From Hymenobacter oligotrophus (GTDB taxonomy: Bacteria > Bacteroidota > Bacteroidia > Cytophagales > Hymenobacteraceae), in NCBI RefSeq assembly GCF_003574965.1, contig NZ_CP032317.1, positions 1,860,001-1,924,000 on the forward strand: a stretch of 64,000 nt of DNA. Reading direction: 5' to 3'. The translations under genes were made by a program, and so were the position numbers. Below are positions 17,167 through 26,099 of the stretch, piece after piece (within the stretch, counting starts at the first letter, position 1; every line of letters starts with the position of its first letter). Under the pieces are notes generated by a model. The model ran no database searches. It saw only the letters and a list, made by a program, of their open reading frames with translations, and was not told the DNA's origin.

Positions 17167-18399
17167 ATGAGAGTCCTGCACACCGCCGATTGGCACTTAG
17201 GCCAACGCTTCATCAGCGGCCATGAGCGCACCGAGGAGCACCGCCATTTTCTGGAGTGGCTGGTGAGAACCGTGCAGGAGCGGCAGGTGGAAGTGCTGGT
17301 GCTGGCCGGCGACGTGTTCGACACCGGCTCGCCCTCTAGCGCCGCGCTCGAGCTGTACTACTCCTTTTTGGTGCAGCTGCGCCAAACCTACTGCCGCGAC
17401 ATAGTGATTGTGGGCGGCAACCACGACTCGCCGGCCACGCTCAATGCCCCGGCCCGCCTGCTACGCCACTTGCGCGTGCACGTGGTGGGCTGCGTGCCCG
17501 ATTGCTTCGACGACCAAGTGCTGATACTGGACGACGTCACGGGCCAACCCGGACTGGTGGTGTGCGCCGTTCCTTTCCTCCGCGACCGTGACGTGCGCCT
17601 CTCGCTGCCCGGCGAAACCGCCGAGGAGCGCGAAAGCCGCATTAAACAAGGTATTGCTGACCACTACGCTCGCGTGGCCGAGTGCGAGCGGGTTTGGCAG
17701 CACAAAGCCAACGGCTTGCCCGTGCTAGCCACCGGCCACCTCTACGCCGCCGGCGGGTCGGCTTCCGACTCGGAACGCACCATTCACGTGGGCAACCTAG
17801 GGCAGGTAACGGCCGACCACTTTTCCGATTGCTTCGACTACGTGGCCCTAGGTCACTTGCACCGCCCGCAGCGTGTGGGCGGCCGCGAGCATATCCGCTA
17901 CAGCGGCTCCCCCATTCCGCTGTCGTTTTCCGAAATCCACGACCCCAAGCAGGTATTGCTGCTCGAGTTCAAAGGCACGGGCTGCCCCCGCATCGAGGCC
18001 ATTGCAGTGCCTACCTCCCGCCGCCTCGTCCGTTTCCACGGCGACCTGGAGGAAGTATTAAACCAGCTTGCCGCCTACGACAACGCCGGGCTGCCCCTGC
18101 CCGCCTGGGCCGATGTAGAAATCCGCTCCGAAATAGGCCAGCTCGAGGTAGCCGAGCAGTTGCTCAAGGTTATCGAGAAGCTCGACCGCAAGCAGATTGA
18201 AGTGCTGGCCCGCCGGCATTTCCGCATCGTAACGCTCCGGCCCCTCGGCGAAACCGGAGCCGAGCCACTCACCCGCAGCCTGCACGACTTTTCGGAGCGA
18301 GAGGTGTTTGAGCGCCGCTTAGAGGGCGAGCCGGAAGACGGCCGCGAGGTGCTGCTGCGCACCTTCGACGAGTTGGTGGAGTTGATGCACTCGCGGTAG
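17167..18399 (+). CDS. sbcD: Nuclease SbcCD subunit D
   Basis: 410 residues, normal length. Calcineurin-like nuclease motifs run in order: HTADWHLGQ (I), VLAGDVFDTG (II), VGGNHDSP (III), ATGHLYAAGG and LGHLHRPQ (IV/V), with RYSGSPIPLSFSE and a C-terminal SbcD capping region. It is the Mn2+-dependent Mre11-type nuclease that works with SbcC to open hairpins and process DNA ends and palindromes. sbcC follows 192 bases downstream, an unusually large gap for this pair, and contains a hairpin. CCTAGG occurs twice (17796, 17847), both read as Leu-Gly. Confidence 0.96.
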   Translation: MRVLHTADWHLGQRFISGHERTEEHRHFLEWLVRTVQERQVEVLVLAGDVFDTGSPSSAALELYYSFLVQLRQTYCRDIVIVGGNHDSPATLNAPARLLRHLRVHVVGCVPDCFDDQVLILDDVTGQPGLVVCAVPFLRDRDVRLSLPGETAEERESRIKQGIADHYARVAECERVWQHKANGLPVLATGHLYAAGGSASDSERTIHVGNLGQVTADHFSDCFDYVALGHLHRPQRVGGREHIRYSGSPIPLSFSEIHDPKQVLLLEFKGTGCPRIEAIAVPTSRRLVRFHGDLEEVLNQLAAYDNAGLPLPAWADVEIRSEIGQLEVAEQLLKVIEKLDRKQIEVLARRHFRIVTLRPLGETGAEPLTRSLHDFSEREVFERRLEGEPEDGREVLLRTFDELVELMHSR

Positions 18400-18452
18400 C
18401 GGCAATGACCTTGAAGATTATCCACTTACTTATCCACCAGCGCACCTTCGCA

Positions 18453-18491
18453 CATACTCGTTGCCGCACTTGTATTCACCCAACGAGTATG
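18453..18491. repeat. Inverted repeat in the sbcD-sbcC gap
   Basis: CATACTCGTTG (18453-18463) and CAACGAGTATG (18481-18491), a perfect 11-bp pair with a 17-base loop. No T-run follows, so it is not a clear terminator. It could be an operator or a transcript-processing site between the two nuclease subunit genes. Confidence 0.5.
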
Positions 18492-18591
18492 TAGGCTATT
18501 GAGCGATGCGCGATAGGTGCATTGCTCTACTATCAATGTAATTTTAAGGTAGCGTTGGCCAGCTTCTGGCCGTGCGTACCTTCTTCCGCTT

Positions 18592-21500
18592 ATGAAAATT
18601 CTCCGCGTCCGGTTCTTCAACCTCAACTCGCTGCGCGGGCAGCACGAGATTGATTTCAGCAACGCCCCGCTTTCCGATGCGGGCTTGTTTGCCATTACCG
18701 GCCCTACCGGCGCGGGCAAAACCACTATTCTCGATGCCATTACGCTAGCGCTCTACGGCCAAGTACCCCGCCACGATGGCGAGGTAGCGCAGGTAATGAG
18801 CCAAGGCACCGGCGAAAGCTGGGCTGAGGTGGAGTTTAGCGTAAACGGCAAGCTGTACCGCTCGCGTTGGGGCCAGCACCGCGCCCGCAAAAAAGCCGAA
18901 GGGCAGCTGCAGGACGCCTCCATGAGCATCAGCGAGTTGAAAGAGGGCTCCGACGAAGGCGTGATACTGGAAAGCTACAAGTCGCGGGTGCCGGCGCGGG
19001 TAGCCGAGCTTAGTGGCCTGGAGTACCGCCAGTTTTTGCGCTCGGTGCTGCTGGCTCAAGGCGAGTTTACGCGCTTTCTGAAATCGAACCCCGGCGAGCG
19101 GGCCCAACTGCTCGAAAAGATTACCGACACGCAGAAGTACTCCGAGATTTCGCGCTTCGCGTTCGAGAAAGCCAAGGAAGAAGACAAGCGTAGCGAAGCC
19201 TTGCGGGCTGGCCTCGCGGGCGTAACCCTTCTGTCGGAAGACGAACTGACCGCCCTGACGGCCGAAGTAGCCGCCCTTGAAACGCAAGCCGCTACGGCCA
19301 CGGCCACGCGCCAGCGCCTCAACGAAGCTCATACCTGGCTGCGGCAGCTCGAAGACCTAGGGCTACGCCGCCAACGTGCGGCCGCCACGCTGGAGCAGCT
19401 CACGGCGCAGGCAGCCAGCCTCAAGCCCGTGCACCAGCGCCTCAAGGCCCACCAACAGGCGGCGCCGTTCAGCACGCCGTGGGCTTTGGTGCAGCAAACC
19501 GATGCGCAACTGCAGCGCCTACGCCACGAGCAAATGCAGCTGGCATTGCGCCGCCCGCTGTTGCACAACACCCTAGACACTGCCCGTCAGCAGCGCGCTA
19601 CGGCCAAGCAGCAACACGCCCAAGCTCAGCAAGCCCAGCAAGAGCAGGAGCCCAAGTTGCTTGAGGCCGATAAGCTCGATGGCTTGATTGGGCAAGCCGA
19701 GGAGCAGCTCCGCAAAGAGCGCCTGGAGTACGATCAGCGCCTCGAACAGCACAAGCAGGCGGCTGCTACCATCGAGCAAACCACAGCTCAGGTGCAGGCC
19801 CTAGGTCAGCAGTTGCACGAACTCGAGCAGTGGCTGCAGCACAACCAGCGCTTGGCCGAGCTATCCGAAGCCCTGCCCGACCTTACCAGCGAACTGCAGG
19901 TTTGGACAAGCCTGCAGGCCGAATTGGGCGAGCTACGCAAAGCCGAAGCTGACCTTAAAACCCGTTTGGCAGCGGCCACTACGGCCGCGCAACGTGGCCA
20001 CCACGAAACTGAAGCCACGCAGCAACGCCTTGCCGCCGTGCGCCAGCAACACCAAGCCGCCGCCACTGAGCGCGACGAATGGTTGCGCCGCCTGCTGCAC
20101 CACATAGCGGCCCTGCAGCGCGAACACCGCGAGCAAGAGCAACGTTGGGACGACCTACGCCGTCTTACCCAAGCCCACCAATTAATCTTGACGCACGAGG
20201 AAGCCCGGCAGCACCTGGTTGCCGGCGAGCCGTGCCCGCTGTGCGGTGCCACCGAGCACCCCTACGCGGCCGGAGTGCTAGGCATCAGCCACGATTCGCT
20301 TAAGCAGGACCAGCAACGCGAGGAAGAGCTAGGCCAACTGGTGCGTACCCTGAATGCGCGCCTCAACCGCATGCAAAGCCTCACGGGCCTACTTGAGCAC
20401 GCCGGTGGCAACGCCGCCGCGGCCGAAGCACCTACCCTGCTGGCCCTGCTAACCGAAGCCGACGAAGAAGCTGCCCCCAAAGCCGTACGGGCCATCGGCC
20501 AGCAACTCCGCGAGCTGGATCAGCAGCAGCACGACCTCGAAGTTGCTTTCACCAAAGCTCAGGGCTTGCAGCAACAAGCGGCGGCTCAGCAGCAACAGCT
20601 TACGCATGAGCTGGCTAGCCTGCACACCCGCCTGCTCGATGCCGAAGAGCGTGTGCCCGTGGTACGTGCTACCATCAGCAGCTTGCTTAGCTCGTTTGGG
20701 CTGCAGTTTACGGGCGAAAACGGGGCTACGCTGGTTGAGCAGCTGAAGCGCCTAGGTGCCGATTTTGAGCAGAAGAAGCAGGCGCGCACCAACGTAGAAA
20801 AGCAGCTCAGCACCGCCCAGGCCCGCGTGGAGGAACTCACCAAGAGCCGCACCGAAAATCAGCAGTGGTTGTCGGGCCGCAAAGAGGTATTGGTGCAGCA
20901 GTTCAAGGGCATTGAGCAGCAGCGCACGCAACGGCAAGAGTTCTTTGCCGGCGCCGACGTAGCCCAGGCGCGGGCGCAGCTAGCCGAAGCCGTGCGCCAA
21001 GCCACCGAAGCTTACGAACGCCACGACAAAGCTTTCTGCGAGCAGGAAGCAGCCCTAGCCCGCCACGACGAACGCCACAAACAACTCGGCGAAGAAATAG
21101 CCCAGCAACAGCAGCAGCGCGACCAACGCCATGCGGCCCTGCTGGCCGATTTGCAAGCCGCCGGCCTGCCCGCCGATGGTGCCGAGTTGGCTGCCCGCCT
21201 GCTGCCCGAGCAAGAGGTGCACCGCTTAGCCGAGCAACTGCAAGCGCACGAGCGGGCTGTAGCGGCTGCGCAACACAGCATTACGGAGCTTACGCATCAG
21301 CACCAAACCGAGCAGGCCCGCGCCCTCACCACCGAATCGGCGGAGGTGGTGCAGGTGCAGCTGCGCGAGGCCGAACACCAGTTGGCCGCTATCAACCAGC
21401 AGTTGGGCCAGCGACAACAGCGCCTTGCCGACCACCGCAGCGGGCAGGAGCGCCACGCCCAGATTGTGGCCGAGCTTGATAAGCAATTGCAGGAGGCTCG

Positions 21501-22017
21501 CCGTTGGCGCCGGTTGGCGGAGCTCATTGGCTCGGCCGATGGCAAGAAGTTCAGCGAGTTTGCGCAGGGCCTCACGCTGGCCCGCCTCGTAGAGCTGGCC
21601 AACCGCCACCTAGGCCGCCTCAACGACCGATACCGCATCACCCGCAACCCCAACGAGCACCTCGACCTGCTGATTGTGGACGAATACCAGGCCGGCAGCA
21701 CCCGCTCGATGAACTCGCTGTCGGGTGGGGAAAGTTTTTTGGTGAGCTTGGCTTTGGCCCTAGGTCTGTCGGAGTTGGCTGGCCGCAAGACGCAGATCGA
21801 CACGCTCTTCATCGACGAAGGCTTCGGCACCCTCGACCCCGACACACTTGATGTGGCGCTTTCGGCCCTCGAAACGTTGCAGGGCACCGGCAAGATGATC
21901 GGCGTGATATCGCACGTGGAGGCGCTGAAAGAGCGCGTAAGCACCCAAATCCACGTGCGCCGCGGCGCGGGCGGCGTCAGCTCGCTGCGCGTGGTAGGCT
22001 TCGGCAGCGAAGGGTAA
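18592..22017 (+). CDS. sbcC: Nuclease SbcCD subunit C (SMC-like ATPase)
   Basis: 1141 residues. N-terminal ATPase lobe: MKILRVRFFNLNSL and Walker A GPTGAGKTT near residue 38. A long Gln/Ala/Glu-rich coiled coil of about 900 residues is interrupted by the zinc hook CPLCG at residue 548. The C-terminal lobe has the signature LSGGESFLVSLALALGLS and Walker B TLFIDEGFGTLDPDTLD. It forms the Rad50-like partner of SbcD in DNA-end and palindrome processing. The coiled-coil section is very rich in Gln codons, normal for the family. A TTG-N19-TACCTTCT promoter-like pair (18555-18584) lies directly upstream, so it may also have its own promoter. Confidence 0.96.
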   Translation: MKILRVRFFNLNSLRGQHEIDFSNAPLSDAGLFAITGPTGAGKTTILDAITLALYGQVPRHDGEVAQVMSQGTGESWAEVEFSVNGKLYRSRWGQHRARKKAEGQLQDASMSISELKEGSDEGVILESYKSRVPARVAELSGLEYRQFLRSVLLAQGEFTRFLKSNPGERAQLLEKITDTQKYSEISRFAFEKAKEEDKRSEALRAGLAGVTLLSEDELTALTAEVAALETQAATATATRQRLNEAHTWLRQLEDLGLRRQRAAATLEQLTAQAASLKPVHQRLKAHQQAAPFSTPWALVQQTDAQLQRLRHEQMQLALRRPLLHNTLDTARQQRATAKQQHAQAQQAQQEQEPKLLEADKLDGLIGQAEEQLRKERLEYDQRLEQHKQAAATIEQTTAQVQALGQQLHELEQWLQHNQRLAELSEALPDLTSELQVWTSLQAELGELRKAEADLKTRLAAATTAAQRGHHETEATQQRLAAVRQQHQAAATERDEWLRRLLHHIAALQREHREQEQRWDDLRRLTQAHQLILTHEEARQHLVAGEPCPLCGATEHPYAAGVLGISHDSLKQDQQREEELGQLVRTLNARLNRMQSLTGLLEHAGGNAAAAEAPTLLALLTEADEEAAPKAVRAIGQQLRELDQQQHDLEVAFTKAQGLQQQAAAQQQQLTHELASLHTRLLDAEERVPVVRATISSLLSSFGLQFTGENGATLVEQLKRLGADFEQKKQARTNVEKQLSTAQARVEELTKSRTENQQWLSGRKEVLVQQFKGIEQQRTQRQEFFAGADVAQARAQLAEAVRQATEAYERHDKAFCEQEAALARHDERHKQLGEEIAQQQQQRDQRHAALLADLQAAGLPADGAELAARLLPEQEVHRLAEQLQAHERAVAAAQHSITELTHQHQTEQARALTTESAEVVQVQLREAEHQLAAINQQLGQRQQRLADHRSGQERHAQIVAELDKQLQEARRWRRLAELIGSADGKKFSEFAQGLTLARLVELANRHLGRLNDRYRITRNPNEHLDLLIVDEYQAGSTRSMNSLSGGESFLVSLALALGLSELAGRKTQIDTLFIDEGFGTLDPDTLDVALSALETLQGTGKMIGVISHVEALKERVSTQIHVRRGAGGVSSLRVVGFGSEG

Positions 22018-22020
22018 CCC

Positions 22021-22056
22021 AACCGTAGCGCGGACTTTGCAGTCCACGCTACGGTT
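22021..22056. terminator. Shared hairpin between convergent genes (GTAGCGCGGACT family)
   Basis: A 16-bp stem (22021-22036 / 22041-22056, one mismatch) with loop TTGC. It starts four bases after the sbcC stop and contains the stop codon of the opposing gene (22049-22051). The same GTAGCGCGGACT...AGTCCGCGCTAC element recurs at about 60.46 and 60.61 kb. Confidence 0.7.
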
Positions 22057-23128
22057 GGGCAGCTACACCAGTTGCTCTGGTTTCATCCCAACTCCAATAG
22101 CGCCGGGGTTCAACACCAACATATTGGGTCTTGAAGAAGCGAACCACCTCCGTTTCCAATTCAGCAGCAGGAATAGAAGACGCATAAATAGGCCGCTGAT
22201 CGGGGTCGGCGTAGCGCTGCACTTTGCTGAGGCCGCGGCCGGAAAGGCGCATTTGCGGGCCGGTGTCGGTAACGGCATCGCACGTCCAGAGGCGGCGGGT
22301 GGTTTCAAGCTCGTTCAGGCGTTCGGCTAGGGCTTGCAACGGCAGGCGCGGCAGCGTGGGGCGGCTTTCCAAATCAACCCACGTGGTGTATTTATACTCC
22401 AGCTCGTAACGCTGCTCGTTGTAGCAACTCAGCACCATATCGTAGCCTGCTGTGGGCCCGAACAAGGCGTAATAAGGCAGCGGCTCGGGTGTGTGCACCA
22501 CCACCAAGCCAAGCTCCGGGTAGCGGTGCAGCTGCGTGGCGGAGCTTTGCATTACCTCAGTGGCTTGGCGCACGCGCTCGTACTCCGGAACCCAGGCTCC
22601 GCGCCCTAGGTTGGGGTTTTGCATTACCTCGGCAAAGGCAGGCAGAAACCAAGCAAACTTTTCAGCCGAGGCTTCGTCTTCGCGACGGCGCAGCTCAGGA
22701 GCCCCAAACGGCGGGTAAAACAGCTCCTTCTCCTTCGCATTCAGCCAGCATACCAGCTTAAGAGCGGTGTCGGCCAACGGGTGCTGCCAATCCAGCTCCC
22801 GAAAATCACCTAGGGTAGCTACCATGCGCAGCAAGGTTTCGTGCTGCTTGGCTAGCCCAGGGTTCAGCAGCGCCCACACGCCCACAAAACCATCCACATC
22901 GAAGTGGTTGGCCGTCACAAACTGCGCGCCTTGCAGCTCGGGTGGTTGTTGCAGCAGCGCCCGTAGCGCCGAGCCGGCGCTGGTATCGTCGCGGTAAAGT
23001 TCGGGCGTGGGTGCCTGCCGCCAGTGCGCCAGCGTAAGGGTAGCCCTAGGTAAAATACTGTCGACCACCACCGTGGCAGCGGCTTGCCGGCGGGCTTGGG
23101 CAAACGGCAGAAATGTAAGCTGGGGCAT
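22049..23128 (-). CDS. Uncharacterised protein with an HFDVDG motif
   Basis: 359 residues from the ATG at 23128 (MPQLTFLPFAQARRQ). No signal peptide or membrane span. Near residue 75 it has VTANHFDVDGFVGVWALL, which resembles the H-x-D-x-D-G metal motif of DHH-type phosphoesterases; the rest does not clearly follow that family. Other segments: WCLNAKEKELF-like stretch, RYELEYKYTTWVDLESR and TWTCDAVTDTGPQM-like stretch. It sits 30 bases after an HNH gene in the same direction, so the two are probably one operon. Function unknown; a phosphoesterase-like role is a weak guess. CCTAGG at 23045 is read here as Pro-Arg, a rare exception to the Leu-Gly rule. Confidence 0.8.
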   Translation of the reverse strand: MPQLTFLPFAQARRQAAATVVVDSILPRATLTLAHWRQAPTPELYRDDTSAGSALRALLQQPPELQGAQFVTANHFDVDGFVGVWALLNPGLAKQHETLLRMVATLGDFRELDWQHPLADTALKLVCWLNAKEKELFYPPFGAPELRRREDEASAEKFAWFLPAFAEVMQNPNLGRGAWVPEYERVRQATEVMQSSATQLHRYPELGLVVVHTPEPLPYYALFGPTAGYDMVLSCYNEQRYELEYKYTTWVDLESRPTLPRLPLQALAERLNELETTRRLWTCDAVTDTGPQMRLSGRGLSKVQRYADPDQRPIYASSIPAAELETEVVRFFKTQYVGVEPRRYWSWDETRATGVAAQP

Positions 23129-23158
23129 AGGCCGGCAAATAAACACCCGCCGAGCCAA

Positions 23159-23476
23159 TTAGCGCCGCCGCCGGCGGTTGCTGATGCGCTCCACGCGGCT
23201 GCGCTTTATCCAGTGCAGGTACTTTTGGAGCTCACCGGCGCTGCGTAGGGCCTCAACCGAATGGTATTGCCGGGCCAACTCCTTGTTGGTGAGCAGCAAA
23301 TGCACGGTGCTGTGGCACGGCTGGCACAAGTCGACGGTGGGGCCGTAGCGGCCGCCTTCTTCGCGGGGCACTAAGTGGTGGCGCGATACGTGCTGCACCT
23401 GCCGCTCGCAGAGTTGGCAGGTGGGCTCGGGCGGCGGGGCCGCAGCTGCAAGGTGTATTTTCCGACGTCGGGCCAC
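23159..23476 (-). CDS. HNH endonuclease-family small protein
   Basis: 105 residues from a GTG at 23476 (no ATG upstream in frame). It carries a compact HNH fold: CQLCERQ, RHHLVPREEGG, VDLCQPCHSTVH, with two Cys pairs for structural zinc and the His-His at the active site. The C-terminus is extremely Arg-rich. Family members nick or cut DNA, but many stand-alone HNH proteins have unknown targets. Upstream of and probably co-transcribed with the 22049 gene. It is not part of an obvious restriction system. Confidence 0.85.
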   Translation of the reverse strand: MARRRKIHLAAAAPPPEPTCQLCERQVQHVSRHHLVPREEGGRYGPTVDLCQPCHSTVHLLLTNKELARQYHSVEALRSAGELQKYLHWIKRSRVERISNRRRRR

Positions 23477-23586
23477 GAAACAGGCTTACGCGAAGCCCGG
23501 ATAGCAGGATACCCAGGCCGGCAGCGAAAAACAGGCGATTCAGAAAAAATTTACTTGTGCTTTTTTCAAGGCGCTTGTCAGATTTA

Positions 23587-23594
23587 TATATTTG
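23587..23594 (+). promoter_or_regulatory. Possible -7 box TATATTTG
   Basis: This matches the Bacteroidota -7 consensus TAnnTTTG in an AT-rich patch 139 bases before the ATG at 23733. A TTG at the usual upstream distance is not clear, so support is limited. Confidence 0.35.
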
Positions 23595-23732
23595 GTAGCA
23601 TCAGTGTGGCAAAGGCCCAATAAGTCAATTTCTTACCTAGCTGCACTCGCTGCCGTTGCGGGGCACCCCTGCCCGGCAACCCCGCTTTCCTTCCGCTTTC
23701 TCCTCCTATTACTTCACTCACTCCTCCGCCCT

Positions 23733-24173
23733 ATGAACACTCCTACCCTTGCTTTGTGGAAACGCATGAGCAGCCTTGCCGCGCTGCTTGTTGTGTTGCT
23801 GCTGTGCTCGCCTAGCGCTAAGGCCCAAACCTGGATGGTATCCACCGACCCGTTTGTGAAAATTGGGGTGGCTGACAAATTCGGCCAACTTGGTGCCTAC
23901 AAGGCCAAGTTCACGGTTACGAGCCAGTCGTCGGGCAAAACCTACACCCTAGTGAAAAGCGTGCAGAACGGCCAGAACGGCGTCGACGTGATTTTCCCGA
24001 GCCCGGCCACCGAGGCCGATTTCTTCCAGACTGACAACGGCATTGCGGCCAACGGCGCCCCCGGCGAATACACCTGGGTTTGCGAAGTAAGCGGCAAGCG
24101 TGCTGGCGGTGGCCGCTTCTCGCTGCCCGCCGTATCGAACGACGTGACGGTGGTAGAGCGCGCCAAGAAATAA
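23733..24173 (+). CDS. Secreted small protein of unknown function
   Basis: 146 residues from the ATG at 23733. Signal peptide of about 30 residues (ALLVVLLLCSPSAKAQ). The mature domain alternates short beta strands (KFTVTSQSSGKTYTLVK, GVDVIFPSPATEADFF, GEYTWVCEVSGKR), suggesting a single Ig-like or beta-sandwich domain in the periplasm or outside. No catalytic motif seen. The 256-base upstream gap holds an AT-rich promoter-like patch. Single gene. Confidence 0.75.
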   Translation: MNTPTLALWKRMSSLAALLVVLLLCSPSAKAQTWMVSTDPFVKIGVADKFGQLGAYKAKFTVTSQSSGKTYTLVKSVQNGQNGVDVIFPSPATEADFFQTDNGIAANGAPGEYTWVCEVSGKRAGGGRFSLPAVSNDVTVVERAKK

Positions 24174-24296
24174 CCCCCTCACAACCTTTGGCACCTGCCG
24201 CCCGGCCCGCACCCACGCGCCGGGCGGTTTCATTTTTTGCCTACCCGGCCGGTTTGCGGCTGCGTATACTTGCGCAGCAACAAGCCCTCCGTACCC

Positions 24297-24614
24297 ATGG
24301 CCAAAAAATCCTTCAACGAGCTCATCAACAGCCCGGGCATGCCTGTGCTGGTCGATTTTTACGCCGATTGGTGCGGCCCCTGCAAAGCCATGGCGCCCAT
24401 TCTGGAGCAGGTGGCGGCGCGGCACCAAGGCAAGGTCAAGATCATTAAAGTAGACGTAGACCGCAACCCGGCGGCCGCGCAGCAGTTTCGGGTGCAGGGC
24501 ATTCCTACGCTTATCCTGTTTCACAAAGGCCAGCCGGTGTGGCGGCAGTCGGGCGTGGTGCCCGAGCCGCAGCTCAACCAAGTACTTGCGAGCTACGTGG
24601 GCCAACGCGCCTAA
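24297..24614 (+). CDS. Thioredoxin
   Basis: 105 residues from the ATG at 24297, normal thioredoxin length without signal peptide, so cytoplasmic. Active site WCGPC (Cys26, Cys29), then the cis-Pro in GIPTLILF, and DVDRNPAAAQQFRV. It is a general dithiol-disulfide reductant. A TATACTTG -7-like box lies at 24265-24272. The next gene starts 54 bases after the stop, immediately behind a hairpin. Confidence 0.95.
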   Translation: MAKKSFNELINSPGMPVLVDFYADWCGPCKAMAPILEQVAARHQGKVKIIKVDVDRNPAAAQQFRVQGIPTLILFHKGQPVWRQSGVVPEPQLNQVLASYVGQRA

Positions 24615-24638
24615 GCAAATTGCGCGGCTTATCTTGTG

Positions 24639-24668
24639 CGGCCGGTGCTGTTGCGCCGGCCGTTTTTT
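24639..24668 (+). terminator. Hairpin plus T6 touching the next ATG
   Basis: A stem of about 10 bp with one G-T pair (24639-24648 / 24653-24662), loop TGTT, then six Ts (24663-24668). The ATG of the flavoprotein gene begins at the next base. It looks like the thioredoxin-gene terminator. Confidence 0.7.
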
Positions 24669-25910
24669 ATGCGCCACGCCGATATCTGCATCCTGGGGGC
24701 CGGCCCTGCCGGTGCCACTGCTGCCCTTCACCTAGCCAATGCCGGCCACCGCGTAACGGTGCTCGACAAGGCAACTTTTCCGCGCGACAAGGTGTGCGGC
24801 GATGCGCTCAGCGGCAAGGTGCTGATGGAGTTACGGCGCATTGATGAGGCATTGCCGGCCAAGCTGGCCGCCTGGCCCGGCCAGATACCCAGTTGGGGCA
24901 TCGATTTTTTTGCGCCCAACGGCCAGCGCCTCAGCGTACCCTTTCGGCCCCGCTACAATCCCGATACCGAAGCCCCCGCCGGCCACGTAGCCCGGCGCGT
25001 CGATTTCGACCATTTGCTGGTTGACGAACTGCGCCAGCGCCCGGAGGTGGAGTTGCTCGAAGGCATAGCCGTGGCCGACCACCGCCTAGGTGCCGACGGC
25101 CGCTGGCAGCTACTCGATGCCGCCAATCAGCCCATTATCACGGCGCGCTTGCTGCTGGTGGCCAACGGGGCGCAATCGGCGTTTGCGCGGCAAATTGGCG
25201 GGCACGCGCTGGAGCCGGCGCACCACTGCGCCGGCCTGCGGGTGTACTACCGCGGCGTGCGGCAGCTGCACCCGCACAATTTCATCGAGCTGCACTTTCT
25301 GCCCGATTTTTTGCCGGGTTACCTCTGGATTTTTCCGCTGCCCGACGGCGCCGCCAACGTGGGCGTGGGCATGCTTACCCAGGAAGTTTCGCGCAAGCGC
25401 GTGAACCTGCGCGAGCGGCTGCACGAGCTGCTTACCACCCACCCCAAGCTGCGCGAGCGGTTTGCCGACGCCACGCCCGAGGGCCCGGTGCGCGGTTTTG
25501 GCTTGCCCCTAGGTTCGAAGCGCCGCTCGCTCTCCGGCAACGGCTACCTGCTGCTGGGTGATGCCGGCTCCCTTATCGATCCGTTCACGGGCGAGGGCAT
25601 CGGCCACGCCATGATTTCGGGCCGGCACGCCGCCGACTGGGCCGCCCGTGCCCTGGCCGCCAACGATACCTCCGCTCGCTTGCTGCAGGGCTACGATGCG
25701 GCCGTGTACCGCCGCCTAGGTAAAGAACTGCGCCTGAGCCACGGCATGCAGCGGCTGCTGCGCTGGCCTAGCCTGTTCAACTTTGTGGCCAACCGCGCCG
25801 CGCGCAACCCCACGCTGGCCGAAACCCTTTCGGCCATGTTCCTCGACCTTGATTTGCGCGAGCGGCTGCGGCAACCGTCGTTTTACTTGCGCCTGTTGGC
25901 AGGCAAATAA
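24669..25910 (+). CDS. Geranylgeranyl-reductase-family FAD oxidoreductase
   Basis: 413 residues from the ATG at 24669; a GTG at 24636 would put the hairpin inside the coding sequence and is less likely. Rossmann FAD motif ICILGAGPAGATAALHLANAGH, then KVCGDALSGK and the second FAD motif LLGDAGSLIDPFTGEGIGHAM. This matches the geranylgeranyl reductase / CrtI-like dehydrogenase group, which reduces isoprenoid double bonds or oxidises lipid-like substrates. The substrate is unknown; menaquinone or carotenoid side chains are possible. No isoprenoid genes are adjacent. Leu-Gly CCTAGG sites occur at 25085, 25508 and 25715. Confidence 0.88.
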   Translation: MRHADICILGAGPAGATAALHLANAGHRVTVLDKATFPRDKVCGDALSGKVLMELRRIDEALPAKLAAWPGQIPSWGIDFFAPNGQRLSVPFRPRYNPDTEAPAGHVARRVDFDHLLVDELRQRPEVELLEGIAVADHRLGADGRWQLLDAANQPIITARLLLVANGAQSAFARQIGGHALEPAHHCAGLRVYYRGVRQLHPHNFIELHFLPDFLPGYLWIFPLPDGAANVGVGMLTQEVSRKRVNLRERLHELLTTHPKLRERFADATPEGPVRGFGLPLGSKRRSLSGNGYLLLGDAGSLIDPFTGEGIGHAMISGRHAADWAARALAANDTSARLLQGYDAAVYRRLGKELRLSHGMQRLLRWPSLFNFVANRAARNPTLAETLSAMFLDLDLRERLRQPSFYLRLLAGK

Positions 25911-25940
25911 CGGCGCATAGCCTACGATCAGCAGGCCGGC

Positions 25941-26067
25941 GTGTAGCGCGGTAATGTGTTCCGCGACGTGCCTAAGGACGTATGTACAAACGCACGAAAT
26001 CACCAAGCGGCGCGGCAACAGATACGCGTCCGTTGGGCGCGTCGCGGAACGGATTTCCGCGCTACAC
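25941..26067. repeat. Long inverted-repeat element, 28-bp arms
   Basis: The left arm 25941-25968 (GTGTAGCGCGGTAATGTG...) and right arm 26040-26067 match in about 25 of 28 positions as inverse complements, with 71 bases between. It lies between convergent genes and belongs to the same GTAGCGCG-type group as other intergenic palindromes here. Confidence 0.7.
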
Positions 26068-26099
26068 CGCGGCAGACTGCTGGCATGCCCTAGGTGCTC

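Noticed and set aside
17167-23476. Possible defence island (SbcCD plus HNH plus unknown protein)
   Set aside because: sbcCD is core DNA repair, there is no methyltransferase, CRISPR, Argonaute or effector gene, and no foreign base composition. Only the HNH pair is kept as a low-level finding.
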